64,000 nucleotides of DNA, taken from the NCBI RefSeq assembly GCF_963455295.1, contig NZ_OY734020.1:4154001-4218000 (forward strand), given 5' to 3'. The notes beneath the pieces are model-generated. The model was given only the letters and a program-made list of their open reading frames with translations, had not been told where the DNA came from and ran no database searches. A program made the position numbers and the translations under genes. Source of the stretch: Candidatus Thiodiazotropha sp. CDECU1. Its GTDB lineage: Bacteria; Pseudomonadota; Gammaproteobacteria; Chromatiales; Chromatiaceae. Numbering within the stretch: the first letter of the stretch is position 1; the number at the start of each line of letters is the position of its first letter. Below are positions 7,369 to 15,736 of the stretch, in pieces.

Positions 7369-9843
7369 ATGTCAGGACAACTGCGGGCTCTTGTTATAGA
7401 AGAATCCGAATATGAACATGATCTGTTGCATAAATCGCTTCTTCGTGGCGGTTTGGACCTATCCACCCTCCGCATAGATTCTTTAGATTCCCTTAAGAAT
7501 GCCCTGCTAACCGAGAGTTGGGACCTTATCCTGTCGGCCACAGATGTCACAAACTGTGCGCCGGAACTGAGCCTCAAATTCCTGCAGAATCAACAGCTGG
7601 ACATCCCTTTTATCCTGGTTTCCGACCATATCGGTGAAGAAAACGTGGTCACCCTGCTAAAAGCGGGCGCCAACGATTTTATCAATTTCAAGAATCTCAC
7701 CCGGCTGGTACCCGCAATAGAACGGGAACTGAAAGAGGCCGCGGTGCGTCGCGAAGCGGAACAGACCAAGCAGGCACTGCATCGCAGTGAGAATCGCTAC
7801 CGTCAGTTGGTCGATGATTCACCCACCCCGATTCTGCTGCTGCAAGACGAGAAGATCGTCTTCCTCAACAAAGCGGCAAAACAGACCCTCGCCGTATCCG
7901 AGGAAGAACAGTTGATAAATGAACCTATCAACAAGCTGCTGCATGACGGCCCACCTGAGCTATTGAAATCCCAGCTGAAGTTACTGCGCAACCACAACAG
8001 CAGCCCCTATCAGGCCGCTTTCATACGCGCCGATGGTGTCATCATTATGGTCGAGGTCTTTGTCAGTCCGGCAGAGCATGAAGGGTCACCTGCCACCCAG
8101 CTCGTCTTCACCGATGTCACACAGCGCAAGGATTCAGATGTCAAGTTGCAGCAGGCGGTACAGATCATCGAACACACCATGGAAGGTGTTTTGACTGCCA
8201 ACAACCAGGGTATGATCGACTCGATCAATCCGGCCTTTACCGAGATTACCGGCTATACCGAGGAAGAGATCATCAATCGGCACCCGCGGCAGCTGATATC
8301 CAACAGACACTCCCCCGAAATTTTTGACGAGATCTGGAACGAGGTCAATCAGACCGGGTCCTGGCGCGGCGAGATCTGGAACCAGCGAAAAAACGGCGAG
8401 ACCTATCCTGCATGGATGACTATCACCTGCGTACAGGACCAACGGGGAGACACCCTGCGCTACGTGGCGGTCTTTTCCGATATCACCAGCATCAAGCAGA
8501 CTCAATCCCAGCTGGAACATCTGGCCCACCACGACTCCCTGACCAATCTACCCAACCGGCTGCTCTTCGAGGATCGCCTGGAACACGCCATTGCCCAGGC
8601 GAAACGTCAAAAACGTCAGCTCGCCGTGCTGTTTCTCGATCTCGATCGCTTCAAGAACATCAATGACAGCCTCGGCCATGCCATGGGGGACGAACTCCTG
8701 AAAGAGGTCGCCACGCGGCTACAGAATATCTTAAGGGATGACGACACCGCCGCACGCCTGGGGGGAGATGAATTTACCGTGCTGGTGGAAAACCTGGAGG
8801 ATCCGAGCCAGGCGGCGGTGGTCGCCTCCAAGATCCAGGAAAACTTCAAGGACCCCTTCAAGATCGCGGGACGGGAACTGCATGTCACGACCAGCATCGG
8901 CATCAGCATCTTCCCCGAGGATGGCAAGGATGTCGCCGACCTGACCAAGAATGCCGATGCCGCCATGTACCAGGCCAAGGAGCAGGGTCGCAACAGCTAC
9001 CGCTACTACACCTCGGAGCTGACCAGAACCGCATTCGAACGCCTGTTGCTGGAAACCGAGTTGCGCAGCGCGTTGCAACAGAATCAATTGCTGCTCTACT
9101 ACCAGCCGCAGATATCCCTGCATAATGGTGAGATGACCGGTGCGGAGGCTGTGCTTCGTTGGCACCATCCGCGGCTCGGGATCATCCCGCCGGCGCGCTT
9201 CATCCCCCTCGCAGAAGAGTCAGGTCTGATCCATGAGATCGGCAACTGGGTACTGCAGGAGGCCTGCGAGCAGACCCGTTATCTGCATCGACAGGGGTTG
9301 TTTCAAGGACGCATGGCCATCAACCTCTCGGTCAGACAGATCATGCAGACCGATCTGATCCTGCGTTTCGAACAGATCATCGGTGAATCGGGATGTCCAC
9401 CGGATATGCTGCAACTGGAGGTCACTGAAGGCATCTTCATGGGACAGATGAAACACTCGGTGCCGGTACTCGACGTATTCAAGAAACTCGGGGTGTCGAT
9501 TGCCATCGACGATTTCGGCACCGGCTACTCCTCCCTCTCCTACCTGAAGCAGCTGCCCATCGACAAGCTCAAGATCGACCGCTCATTCATCCGCGACATG
9601 CCCCACGACAGCGATGCGGTCGCTATCACCCAGGCCATCGTCTCGTTAGGCAAAAACCTGGGATTGCGTATCACCGCGGAGGGTATTGAAACCATGGCGC
9701 AGCAGTCATTGCTGCAGAAGATGGGCTGCCAGGAGGGCCAGGGCTATCTCTACAGCCCCCCGGTGCCTGCGGAGACCTTCGAAGAGATGCTCCTGGAGGG
9801 CAGAAGAACCTTCCACCACCACTTCTCCAACTACGGCAGATAG
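7369..9843 (+). CDS. REC-PAS-PAS-GGDEF-EAL cyclic-di-GMP protein
   Basis: 824 residues from the ATG at 7369, chosen because AGGGA sits 6 nt upstream. Order: a receiver-like domain (about 5-120), two PAS domains (about 145-260 and 265-385), GGDEF (about 386-550) and EAL (about 565-810). The cyclase site GGDEF is intact at 465-469. In the EAL domain the first motif is EAV (593-595), keeping the catalytic Glu, and the DDFGTGYSS motif (Asp 714-715) and later TAEGIET are intact, so both synthesis and hydrolysis of c-di-GMP are possible. The receiver lacks the usual clustered acidic residues near its N-terminus (EESEYEHD) and may be degenerate. Adaptor or target genes are not adjacent. Confidence 0.88.
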   Translation: MSGQLRALVIEESEYEHDLLHKSLLRGGLDLSTLRIDSLDSLKNALLTESWDLILSATDVTNCAPELSLKFLQNQQLDIPFILVSDHIGEENVVTLLKAGANDFINFKNLTRLVPAIERELKEAAVRREAEQTKQALHRSENRYRQLVDDSPTPILLLQDEKIVFLNKAAKQTLAVSEEEQLINEPINKLLHDGPPELLKSQLKLLRNHNSSPYQAAFIRADGVIIMVEVFVSPAEHEGSPATQLVFTDVTQRKDSDVKLQQAVQIIEHTMEGVLTANNQGMIDSINPAFTEITGYTEEEIINRHPRQLISNRHSPEIFDEIWNEVNQTGSWRGEIWNQRKNGETYPAWMTITCVQDQRGDTLRYVAVFSDITSIKQTQSQLEHLAHHDSLTNLPNRLLFEDRLEHAIAQAKRQKRQLAVLFLDLDRFKNINDSLGHAMGDELLKEVATRLQNILRDDDTAARLGGDEFTVLVENLEDPSQAAVVASKIQENFKDPFKIAGRELHVTTSIGISIFPEDGKDVADLTKNADAAMYQAKEQGRNSYRYYTSELTRTAFERLLLETELRSALQQNQLLLYYQPQISLHNGEMTGAEAVLRWHHPRLGIIPPARFIPLAEESGLIHEIGNWVLQEACEQTRYLHRQGLFQGRMAINLSVRQIMQTDLILRFEQIIGESGCPPDMLQLEVTEGIFMGQMKHSVPVLDVFKKLGVSIAIDDFGTGYSSLSYLKQLPIDKLKIDRSFIRDMPHDSDAVAITQAIVSLGKNLGLRITAEGIETMAQQSLLQKMGCQEGQGYLYSPPVPAETFEEMLLEGRRTFHHHFSNYGR

Positions 9844-9911
9844 GGCCTAGCCCGAATCCTACTTGCTAAAGCGATTTGATCACTAACTAGGGCATTTCCA
9901 ACGTGTTTTGG

Positions 9912-9968
9912 TGGGGCAGGGCCCCACCCTACGGCCTTTATAATTGTGTAGGCCGGGGCCCTGCCCCA
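9912..9968. repeat. GC-rich inverted repeat between GGDEF-EAL gene and qmoA
   Basis: TGGGGCAGGGCCCC (9912-9925) pairs with GGGGCCCTGCCCCA (9955-9968) around an A+T-rich loop that itself contains GGCC pairs. The motif CCACCCTACG inside it recurs near 29617-29640 (GTAGGGTGGGGC), so this belongs to a dispersed GTAGGGTGGGGC-type repeat family. It may end transcription of the upstream gene, but has no T-run. The rest of the 355-bp gap to qmoA holds nothing recognised apart from an AGGAG-like site before qmoA. Confidence 0.6.
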
Positions 9969-10199
9969 GCAAAATAGCCTGGTTACCACAGAGAATTCTC
10001 GGACTTGGTGTCAGACCCCTTAAGTGAGTGCTATTCGGGCCAGTATTTATTAGAAAAGGCTTATACACCATAACCCAACTCTATCATCTCATTCAAAAAT
10101 TCGATGGATTATTCCCAGCTGGGATATAGAAGGCACGCCAGAAGACGCGTAAGGTATCGGGTCCAGAATCTAAAGCCATTCCGCAACGGAGGAAGATCC

Positions 10200-11474
10200 A
10201 TGACGGAAGTAATCGCAACCAATGAGACTATTCTCGTGGTCGGTGGCGGCATCAGCGGCATGACCGCTGCGTTAGAGGCCGCTGAGACGGGAAAACAGGT
10301 CGTACTGGTTGAAAAGCGCCCCTACGTCGGCGGTCGCGTCACCCAGCTGTACAAATACTTTCCCAAGCTCTGCTTCCCCACCTGCGGGTTGGAGATCAAT
10401 CAGCGCCGGGCAAAGATGAATCCGAACCTCAACATCATCACCATGGCCGAGGTTACGGATATCAAGGGTGAGGCGGGCAATTATACCGCCAGCGTCAAAA
10501 TCAGCCCCCGTTACGTGAATGAGAACTGCACCGCCTGTGGCGATTGCGCCAAGGCAGTGGAGAGCGAATTCGACGATGAATTCAACTATGAGATGGGCAA
10601 GCGCAAGGGCGCCTACCTGCCTCACCGCATGGCCCATCCCCAGCGTTACATCATCGATCCGGCACTGATCGGCACCGATGAGGCTCAGAAAGCCAAAGAC
10701 GCCTGCAAAGTGAATGCAGTCGACCTGGACATGCAGGAAGAGACCATCGAATTCAAGGCCGGCGCGGTAGTCTGGGCCACCGGCTGGAGACCCTATGATG
10801 CCAACAAGATCCAGCCCTACGGCTACGATCGTATCGCCAATGTGATCACCAGCGTCGAATTCGAGCGCATGGCCGATCCCAACGGCCCCACCGGCGGCAA
10901 GCTGGTGCGTCCATCCGACGGTAAAGAGGTCAAATCAGTGGCCTTCATTCAGTGCGCCGGCTCCCGTGACAAGAATCACCTGCTGCACTGCTCGCGCATC
11001 TGCTGCATGGCCTCCCTGAAGCAGGCCACCTACCCGGCGGACGAGGTGGACATCTCCATCTACTATATCGATATCCGCGCCATCGACCGTTTTGAAGATT
11101 TCTACCAGACGGTGAAGGCAAAGGAGAACGTCAGCTTCATCAAGTCCAAGGTTGCCTCCATCGTGGAGAACAAGGAGAACGGCAATCCGACCCTGCACGG
11201 CGTCGATACCGAGGGTTACAACCGCTACGCCAACGAGCACGACCTGGTGGTCCTGGCCGTGGGTATGGAGCCCAGCGTCGACAAGACCAGTTTCCCGGTG
11301 GAGATCGTCATCAACGAAGAGGGCTTTATCGAGCCCGCGCCGGAAAACGGCGGCGTCTTCGCTGCTGGTTGCTCGTCCGATGCGCTGGATGTCAACCGCG
11401 CCGTTCAACACGCCACTGGTGCCGCCCTGCGCGCCATCCAAGTGGTCAATCGCGTAGCAGCGACGGAGGGTTAA
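10200..11474 (+). CDS. qmoA: QmoA-type flavoprotein (HdrA-like)
   Basis: 424 residues from ATG 10200, preceded by GGAGG 7 nt away; a longer open frame upstream has no family similarity. The N-terminal FAD-binding motif is VVGGGISGMTAALEAAE, followed by the family-typical YFPKLCFPTCGLEINQRR and a CTACGDC cysteine cluster. The later CAGSRDKNHLLHCSRICC matches the HdrA signature. QmoA is an FAD protein of the Qmo complex, which exchanges electrons with APS reductase; in sulfur oxidisers it is thought to accept electrons from AprBA. It is the first gene of a four-gene operon with qmoB, hdrC and hdrB. Confidence 0.92.
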   Translation: MTEVIATNETILVVGGGISGMTAALEAAETGKQVVLVEKRPYVGGRVTQLYKYFPKLCFPTCGLEINQRRAKMNPNLNIITMAEVTDIKGEAGNYTASVKISPRYVNENCTACGDCAKAVESEFDDEFNYEMGKRKGAYLPHRMAHPQRYIIDPALIGTDEAQKAKDACKVNAVDLDMQEETIEFKAGAVVWATGWRPYDANKIQPYGYDRIANVITSVEFERMADPNGPTGGKLVRPSDGKEVKSVAFIQCAGSRDKNHLLHCSRICCMASLKQATYPADEVDISIYYIDIRAIDRFEDFYQTVKAKENVSFIKSKVASIVENKENGNPTLHGVDTEGYNRYANEHDLVVLAVGMEPSVDKTSFPVEIVINEEGFIEPAPENGGVFAAGCSSDALDVNRAVQHATGAALRAIQVVNRVAATEG

Positions 11475-11478
11475 GAGA

Positions 11479-13728
11479 GTGGCTGAGGAAAAGAAATTTG
11501 CTGGATATGTCTGCACCGGCTGTGGCCTGGGCGAGCGCCTGGACGCCGGTCAGCTGGAAACCACCGCCACCCGTGACGGTAAGATGCAGAGCTGCAAGCA
11601 ACACGAGATGCTGTGTAACGCTGAAGGCGTACAGATGATCAAAGACGACATCGCCAACGATGATGTCACCCATGTCATGATCGCCGCCTGCTCCCGCCGC
11701 GCCAAGGTGGAGGCCTTCAATTTTACCGATGTGGCCCTGACCCGCGCCAACCTGCGTGAAGGTGTGATCTGGGTTCGTCCGGATACGGACGAGAACAAAG
11801 AGACCACCCAGGAGATGGCCGACGACTACATCCGTATGGCCTGTGCCGAGCTGAAGTCCATGACCAAGCCATCCGCTTCCGGTGAGCAGTCCCTGAACAA
11901 GAACATCCTGGTGGTGGGCGGCGGCGTTACCGGCATGACCGCGGCCATCGAGGCTGCCGCCGCCGGTTATCCGGTCCACCTGGTGGAGAAGAGCGGCAAG
12001 CTGGGCGGCGCCATCGGCGGCTACTACAAGGTCATCCCGAACCGTTCCCCCTATGACGCCCCGGCCGAGAATCCGGTGCCCGGCATGGTCGCTGCCATCG
12101 AGGCCGATGACAAGATCACGGTTCACCTGAACAGCACCCTGGCCAAGACCGAAGGTGCTCCTGGCCGCTTCAACGTGGAAGTCGCCACCGAATCGGGCAG
12201 CAGCGAGACCCTCACCATCGGCGCCATCGTCCAGGCCTCCGGCTGGAAGCCCTACGATGCCGGCCAACTTCCCGAGTTCGCCTACGACAAATCGGCGGAC
12301 GTGGTGACCAACCACGAGCTGGAGGCCCTGGCGGTCGCCGCCAACGGCGGTCCCATCAAACGGCCCTCCGACGGCAAAGAGGTGCAGTCGGTCTGCTTTA
12401 TCCAGAACGCGGGACAGTGCTCCGACAAAGAGGGTCACCTGACCTACTTCGCCGGTGTCACCGATCTGGTCTCCATCAAGCAGGCGATGTATTTCAAGGA
12501 GCTCAACGGCGACTGCGACACCACCATCCTGTTCGACAACCTGCGCACCCCCGGTGCCGGCGGTGAGGATTTCTACCGCGCCGGTCAAGAGGCGATGGTC
12601 ACCTTCTCCAAGGGTATCGCCTCAGAGGTCGTCACAGGCGACAGCCTGACGGTCAAGTTCGAGGACAAGATCCTCAACGAAGAGACCGAGATGGTCTGTG
12701 ACCTGGTGGTCCTGGCCACCGGCATGGAGCCCAACTCCGGTCCCGATCCCTACGCCCAGTTGATGGTGGACGAGGCAGAGGACGAAGAGGAAAAGGCGAA
12801 GGCCCAGGCGGCACTGGAAAATGCCCCCCCTTCAATCCTCAACCTGCAGTATCGTCAGGGTACCGACCTGCCCCATCTGAAGAACGGATTCAATGACTCT
12901 CACTTCATCTGTTTCCCCTACGAGAGCCGCCGTACCGGCATCTACGCCGCCGGCCCTGTACGCCGTCCCATGGACGCCCAGCAGGCCCGCGACGACGCCA
13001 CCGGTGCAGCCTTGAAGGCGATCCAGGCAGCCGAGAACGCAGGCAAGGGACGTGCCGCGCATCCCCGCTCCGGCGACCTCTCCTTCCCGAGCTTCCGCAA
13101 GGAGGGTTGTACCCAGTGTAAGCGCTGTACCGTTGAGTGCCCCTTCGGCGCCATCAACGAGGACGAGGAAGGCTATCCGATGTACAACGAATCCCGTTGT
13201 CGTCGCTGCGGCACCTGCATGGGCGCCTGCCCGGTGCGCGTCATCTCCTTCGAGAACTACTCGGTGGAGACCGTCAACCAGCAGATCAAGAACGTGGAGA
13301 TCCCGGAAGAGTGGGATGAGAAACCCCGTATCCTGGTACTGGCCTGTGAGAACGACGCCTATCCGGCTCTCGACCAAGCCGCCCAGGCGGGTGTGGAGAT
13401 CAACCCCTGGGCCCGGGTCATCCCGGTGCGCTGTTTGGGATCCGTGAGCCTCTCCTGGGTGACCGATGCCTTGAACAACGGTTATGACGGCATCGTCATG
13501 ATGGGCTGTCGTCGTGATGACGACTACCAATGCCACTTTGTACGCGGTTCGGCCATGGCGGCGGAGCGCATGAGCAAGGTGGGTGACACCCTGGATACGC
13601 TGAACCTGGAACCGGAGCGGGTGATCCTGCACGAGGTTGCCATCACCGACGTGGAGCGTGCGCCGCAGTTGATCAACGACATGGCGGAGACCGTCGAGAA
13701 GATCGGCCTGAGCCCGTTCAAGTTCTAA
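11479..13728 (+). CDS. qmoB: QmoB-type flavoprotein with ferredoxin and MvhD-like domains
   Basis: 749 residues, GTG start at 11479 with GGAGG upstream, 4 bp after qmoA. The N-terminal part has CTGCGLGERLD and a second Cys-containing region. An HdrA-like FAD domain begins near residue 140 (VVGGGVTGMTAAIEAA). A two-cluster ferredoxin segment lies at about residues 544-590 (CTQCKRCTVECPFGA, CRRCGTCMGACPVRV). The C-terminus is an MvhD/delta-like domain (LACENDAYPALDQA ... CLGSVSLSWVTDAL ... GCRRDDDYQCHF). This is the standard QmoB layout: electron relay between QmoA and the membrane or HdrBC partner. Confidence 0.92.
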   Translation: MAEEKKFAGYVCTGCGLGERLDAGQLETTATRDGKMQSCKQHEMLCNAEGVQMIKDDIANDDVTHVMIAACSRRAKVEAFNFTDVALTRANLREGVIWVRPDTDENKETTQEMADDYIRMACAELKSMTKPSASGEQSLNKNILVVGGGVTGMTAAIEAAAAGYPVHLVEKSGKLGGAIGGYYKVIPNRSPYDAPAENPVPGMVAAIEADDKITVHLNSTLAKTEGAPGRFNVEVATESGSSETLTIGAIVQASGWKPYDAGQLPEFAYDKSADVVTNHELEALAVAANGGPIKRPSDGKEVQSVCFIQNAGQCSDKEGHLTYFAGVTDLVSIKQAMYFKELNGDCDTTILFDNLRTPGAGGEDFYRAGQEAMVTFSKGIASEVVTGDSLTVKFEDKILNEETEMVCDLVVLATGMEPNSGPDPYAQLMVDEAEDEEEKAKAQAALENAPPSILNLQYRQGTDLPHLKNGFNDSHFICFPYESRRTGIYAAGPVRRPMDAQQARDDATGAALKAIQAAENAGKGRAAHPRSGDLSFPSFRKEGCTQCKRCTVECPFGAINEDEEGYPMYNESRCRRCGTCMGACPVRVISFENYSVETVNQQIKNVEIPEEWDEKPRILVLACENDAYPALDQAAQAGVEINPWARVIPVRCLGSVSLSWVTDALNNGYDGIVMMGCRRDDDYQCHFVRGSAMAAERMSKVGDTLDTLNLEPERVILHEVAITDVERAPQLINDMAETVEKIGLSPFKF

Positions 13729-13739
13729 GGGGATAGAAA

Positions 13740-14363
13740 ATGAGTGATTTGAATACCGCAATGATCGAAAAGTATCGCAGCAGCTTCTTGAAAGAGGTTG
13801 AGGCGAATGTGGAGGAGGGAGAATGGGTCAAGATGTGCATGCAGTGCGGCGTCTGCTCCGGCTCCTGCCCGCTGGGTAAGCATTGGGATCATCCCCCCCA
13901 GGAGCTCTTCATGATGATCCGCGCCAACAAGCGCGACGAGGTGCTGGGCACCGACTCCATGTGGATGTGCACCTCCTGCTACAACTGCATCGCCCGCTGC
14001 CCCCGCGGCCTGCCGATCACCCACATCATGCACGGCCTGGCGGTCTATTCGAAACGTCTCGGCCTGGTGCAGAAGAAACAGCCCACCGCTGAGTTCTCGC
14101 AGATCTTCTGGGACAACCTGATGAAGAAGGGCCGGGTCAACGAACTGAAACTCGGTCTCTCCATGTACTTCAAGGACGGTTTCGGCCAGGGCATCAAGAA
14201 CGCCATGGCGAATCAGAAACTGGGCCAGAACATGATGAAGGCCAAGCGCATGAACGCCATGGAGTTCTTTGGCGGACACAGCGTAAAGGATCTCTCCGGC
14301 TTCCAGAAGATGGTGAAGAAGGCCCAGGAGATCGAAGAAGGCAACCTGAAAGACGCGAAGTGA
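13740..14363 (+). CDS. hdrC: HdrC-type iron-sulfur subunit replacing the front part of QmoC
   Basis: 207 residues, soluble, 11 bp after qmoB. Two four-cysteine 4Fe-4S motifs: CMQCGVCSGSCP (Cys 33, 36, 39, 43) and CTSCYNCIARCP (Cys 77, 80, 83, 87), then a helical C-terminus rich in Lys and Met. There is no transmembrane helix. In many sulfate reducers this domain is fused to a haem-b membrane domain as QmoC; in some Gram-positive sulfate reducers and sulfur oxidisers it is replaced by separate HdrC and HdrB, as here. It passes electrons between QmoAB and HdrB. Confidence 0.88.
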   Translation: MSDLNTAMIEKYRSSFLKEVEANVEEGEWVKMCMQCGVCSGSCPLGKHWDHPPQELFMMIRANKRDEVLGTDSMWMCTSCYNCIARCPRGLPITHIMHGLAVYSKRLGLVQKKQPTAEFSQIFWDNLMKKGRVNELKLGLSMYFKDGFGQGIKNAMANQKLGQNMMKAKRMNAMEFFGGHSVKDLSGFQKMVKKAQEIEEGNLKDAK

Positions 14364-14375
14364 GGAACGACCGAC

Positions 14376-15275
14376 ATGGCTAAGATAGAACTATCATTCT
14401 ACCCGGGTTGCTCCTCACAAAAGGGCGCCACCTCATCCAACTATTTAGTCTCCGCGCAAACCATGTGCGAGGAGCTGGACATCCAGCTCAACGAGATCCC
14501 CGACTGGAACTGCTGCGGCGCCTCCATCGGCTACGGCGGTGGCGGCGAACTGCCCCGTCTGGCCCTGTCCGTGCGCAACATCGCGCTGTCCGAGGAGCAC
14601 AACTCCGGCCAGGAGATCGTCGCCACCTGCGCCGCCTGCTGGCTCTCCACCCGGGAGGCCAAGGAGCGCCTGCACGAAGACGAGCAGATGTTCAAGGACG
14701 CCAACGCCGCCCTCTCCGAGGCCGGTCTGAAATACCAGGGCGAAGCCAACGTGCGCCACATGGTGGAAGTGCTGGTGGAAGACATCGGTTTCGACGGCAT
14801 CAAATCCAAGGTCAAGAAGCCCCTGGAGGGCCTCAAGATCGCCGGCTACGTGGGCTGTCAGACCAACCGTCCTTTCGGCATCGCCGGCGAATCCTTCGAA
14901 AACCCTCAGTACCTGGACAAGATCGTGGAGAGCGTCGGCGCTGATTCGATTCCCGGCTACGAAAAAAAGGTCCAGTGCTGCGGCGGCGCCCTCGCCTTCT
15001 CCGAGCCCGAAAAGTCCCAGGAGATGATCAAAGGCATCATCGAAGCGGCCTACGACAACGGCGCCGATATGATCGTCACCCCCTGCCCCCTGTGTCAGGC
15101 CAATGTGGAGATCTATCAGGACAACATCAATGACACCTACGGCACCAAGTTCAATATGCCGGTGGTTTACTACTCTACCTTGATGAGTGTCGCCTTCGGC
15201 CGTAGTGCCAAGGACGCCGCCCTCGACGGCCAGGTGATCCCGGCCAAGCAGCTTGAAGAAATCGCTAATAAATAA
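14376..15275 (+). CDS. hdrB: HdrB-type CCG-domain subunit
   Basis: 299 residues, last gene of the qmo/hdr operon. It carries two CCG domains: FYPGC (Cys 12) with DWNCCGAS (Cys 46-47) and ATCAACW; then GYVGCQTNRPFG with VQCCGGALAF and TPCPLCQANV. These cysteines bind the noncubane 4Fe-4S clusters that do disulfide or quinone-type chemistry in heterodisulfide reductases. No membrane segment is present, so how the complex reaches the quinone pool is not shown by the sequence. A strong terminator follows 21 bp after the stop codon. Confidence 0.9.
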   Translation: MAKIELSFYPGCSSQKGATSSNYLVSAQTMCEELDIQLNEIPDWNCCGASIGYGGGGELPRLALSVRNIALSEEHNSGQEIVATCAACWLSTREAKERLHEDEQMFKDANAALSEAGLKYQGEANVRHMVEVLVEDIGFDGIKSKVKKPLEGLKIAGYVGCQTNRPFGIAGESFENPQYLDKIVESVGADSIPGYEKKVQCCGGALAFSEPEKSQEMIKGIIEAAYDNGADMIVTPCPLCQANVEIYQDNINDTYGTKFNMPVVYYSTLMSVAFGRSAKDAALDGQVIPAKQLEEIANK

Positions 15276-15296
15276 GGCGGTCAAACTTCAGACTTG

Positions 15297-15323
15297 AAAG
15301 CCCGCTTAGGCGGGCTTTTTTTT
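15297..15323 (+). terminator. Intrinsic terminator of the qmoAB-hdrCB operon
   Basis: Perfect 9-bp stem AAAGCCCGC (15297-15305) with GCGGGCTTT (15310-15318), loop TTAG, followed by a run of Ts to 15323. This is a textbook Rho-independent terminator and marks the left edge of the A+T-rich island. Confidence 0.93.
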
Positions 15324-15730
15324 GCTTTGGGGAAATTGTGGGGGGCGTGAGAATATGAATCTTTTTATCGCATGTATACAGCTTATTTGGGTTTAAACAG
15401 GCTTTGCTGGGGAGAAAAACACGTTGTTTTCTTGCGTTGGGTTTAGAAATGGTTTAAATAAACAGTGAAATCCAATTCATGCCAGCACAGGGAACTTTGG
15501 AAGTGAATGCAACGGATCGGAAAATCCAACCCCGTACCCACACCGCCTCAACCAGTTTGACGTCACAGAAAACTGTCGGGCACATGCCCCTTCAATTAAT
15601 CAAAGTCCTTATATGGTGCTTTAAATATTCACTTGTCGGCATAAGTCATTATTTGTGGCGTCCCCAAAATCCACTGTTATGCGATAAAAATATAGTCACT
15701 AGCAGTGCTTTATTGTAAAACACTGGGGAT
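15324..15730. other. A+T-rich gap before the DUF4062 gene
   Basis: About 400 bp, visibly richer in A+T than the qmo operon. A 79-codon open frame (15479-15718) has no ribosome-binding site or recognisable family and is not called. The last 60 bp (TTATGCGATAAAAATATAGT around 15678-15697) resemble promoter DNA with a TATAGT -10-like hexamer at about 15692, but the -35 is poor. Nothing else is seen. Confidence 0.4.
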
Positions 15731-15736
15731 ATGCAT

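Noticed and set aside
10935-13761. Long minus-strand open frames opposite qmoA and qmoB (10935-11516, 11446-12588, 12832-13761)
   Set aside because: They are mirror frames of high-G+C, well-conserved genes, have Gly/Val/His-rich low-information translations and no ribosome-binding sites.
13740-15275. hdrC and hdrB as a broken qmoC gene
   Set aside because: Each has its own start, complete cysteine motifs and normal stop, and there is no haem-b membrane domain remnant; this is the known HdrCB arrangement, not a frameshift.
15479-15718. 79-codon open frame in the gap before the DUF4062 gene
   Set aside because: No ribosome-binding site, no recognisable domain, and composition of non-coding DNA.
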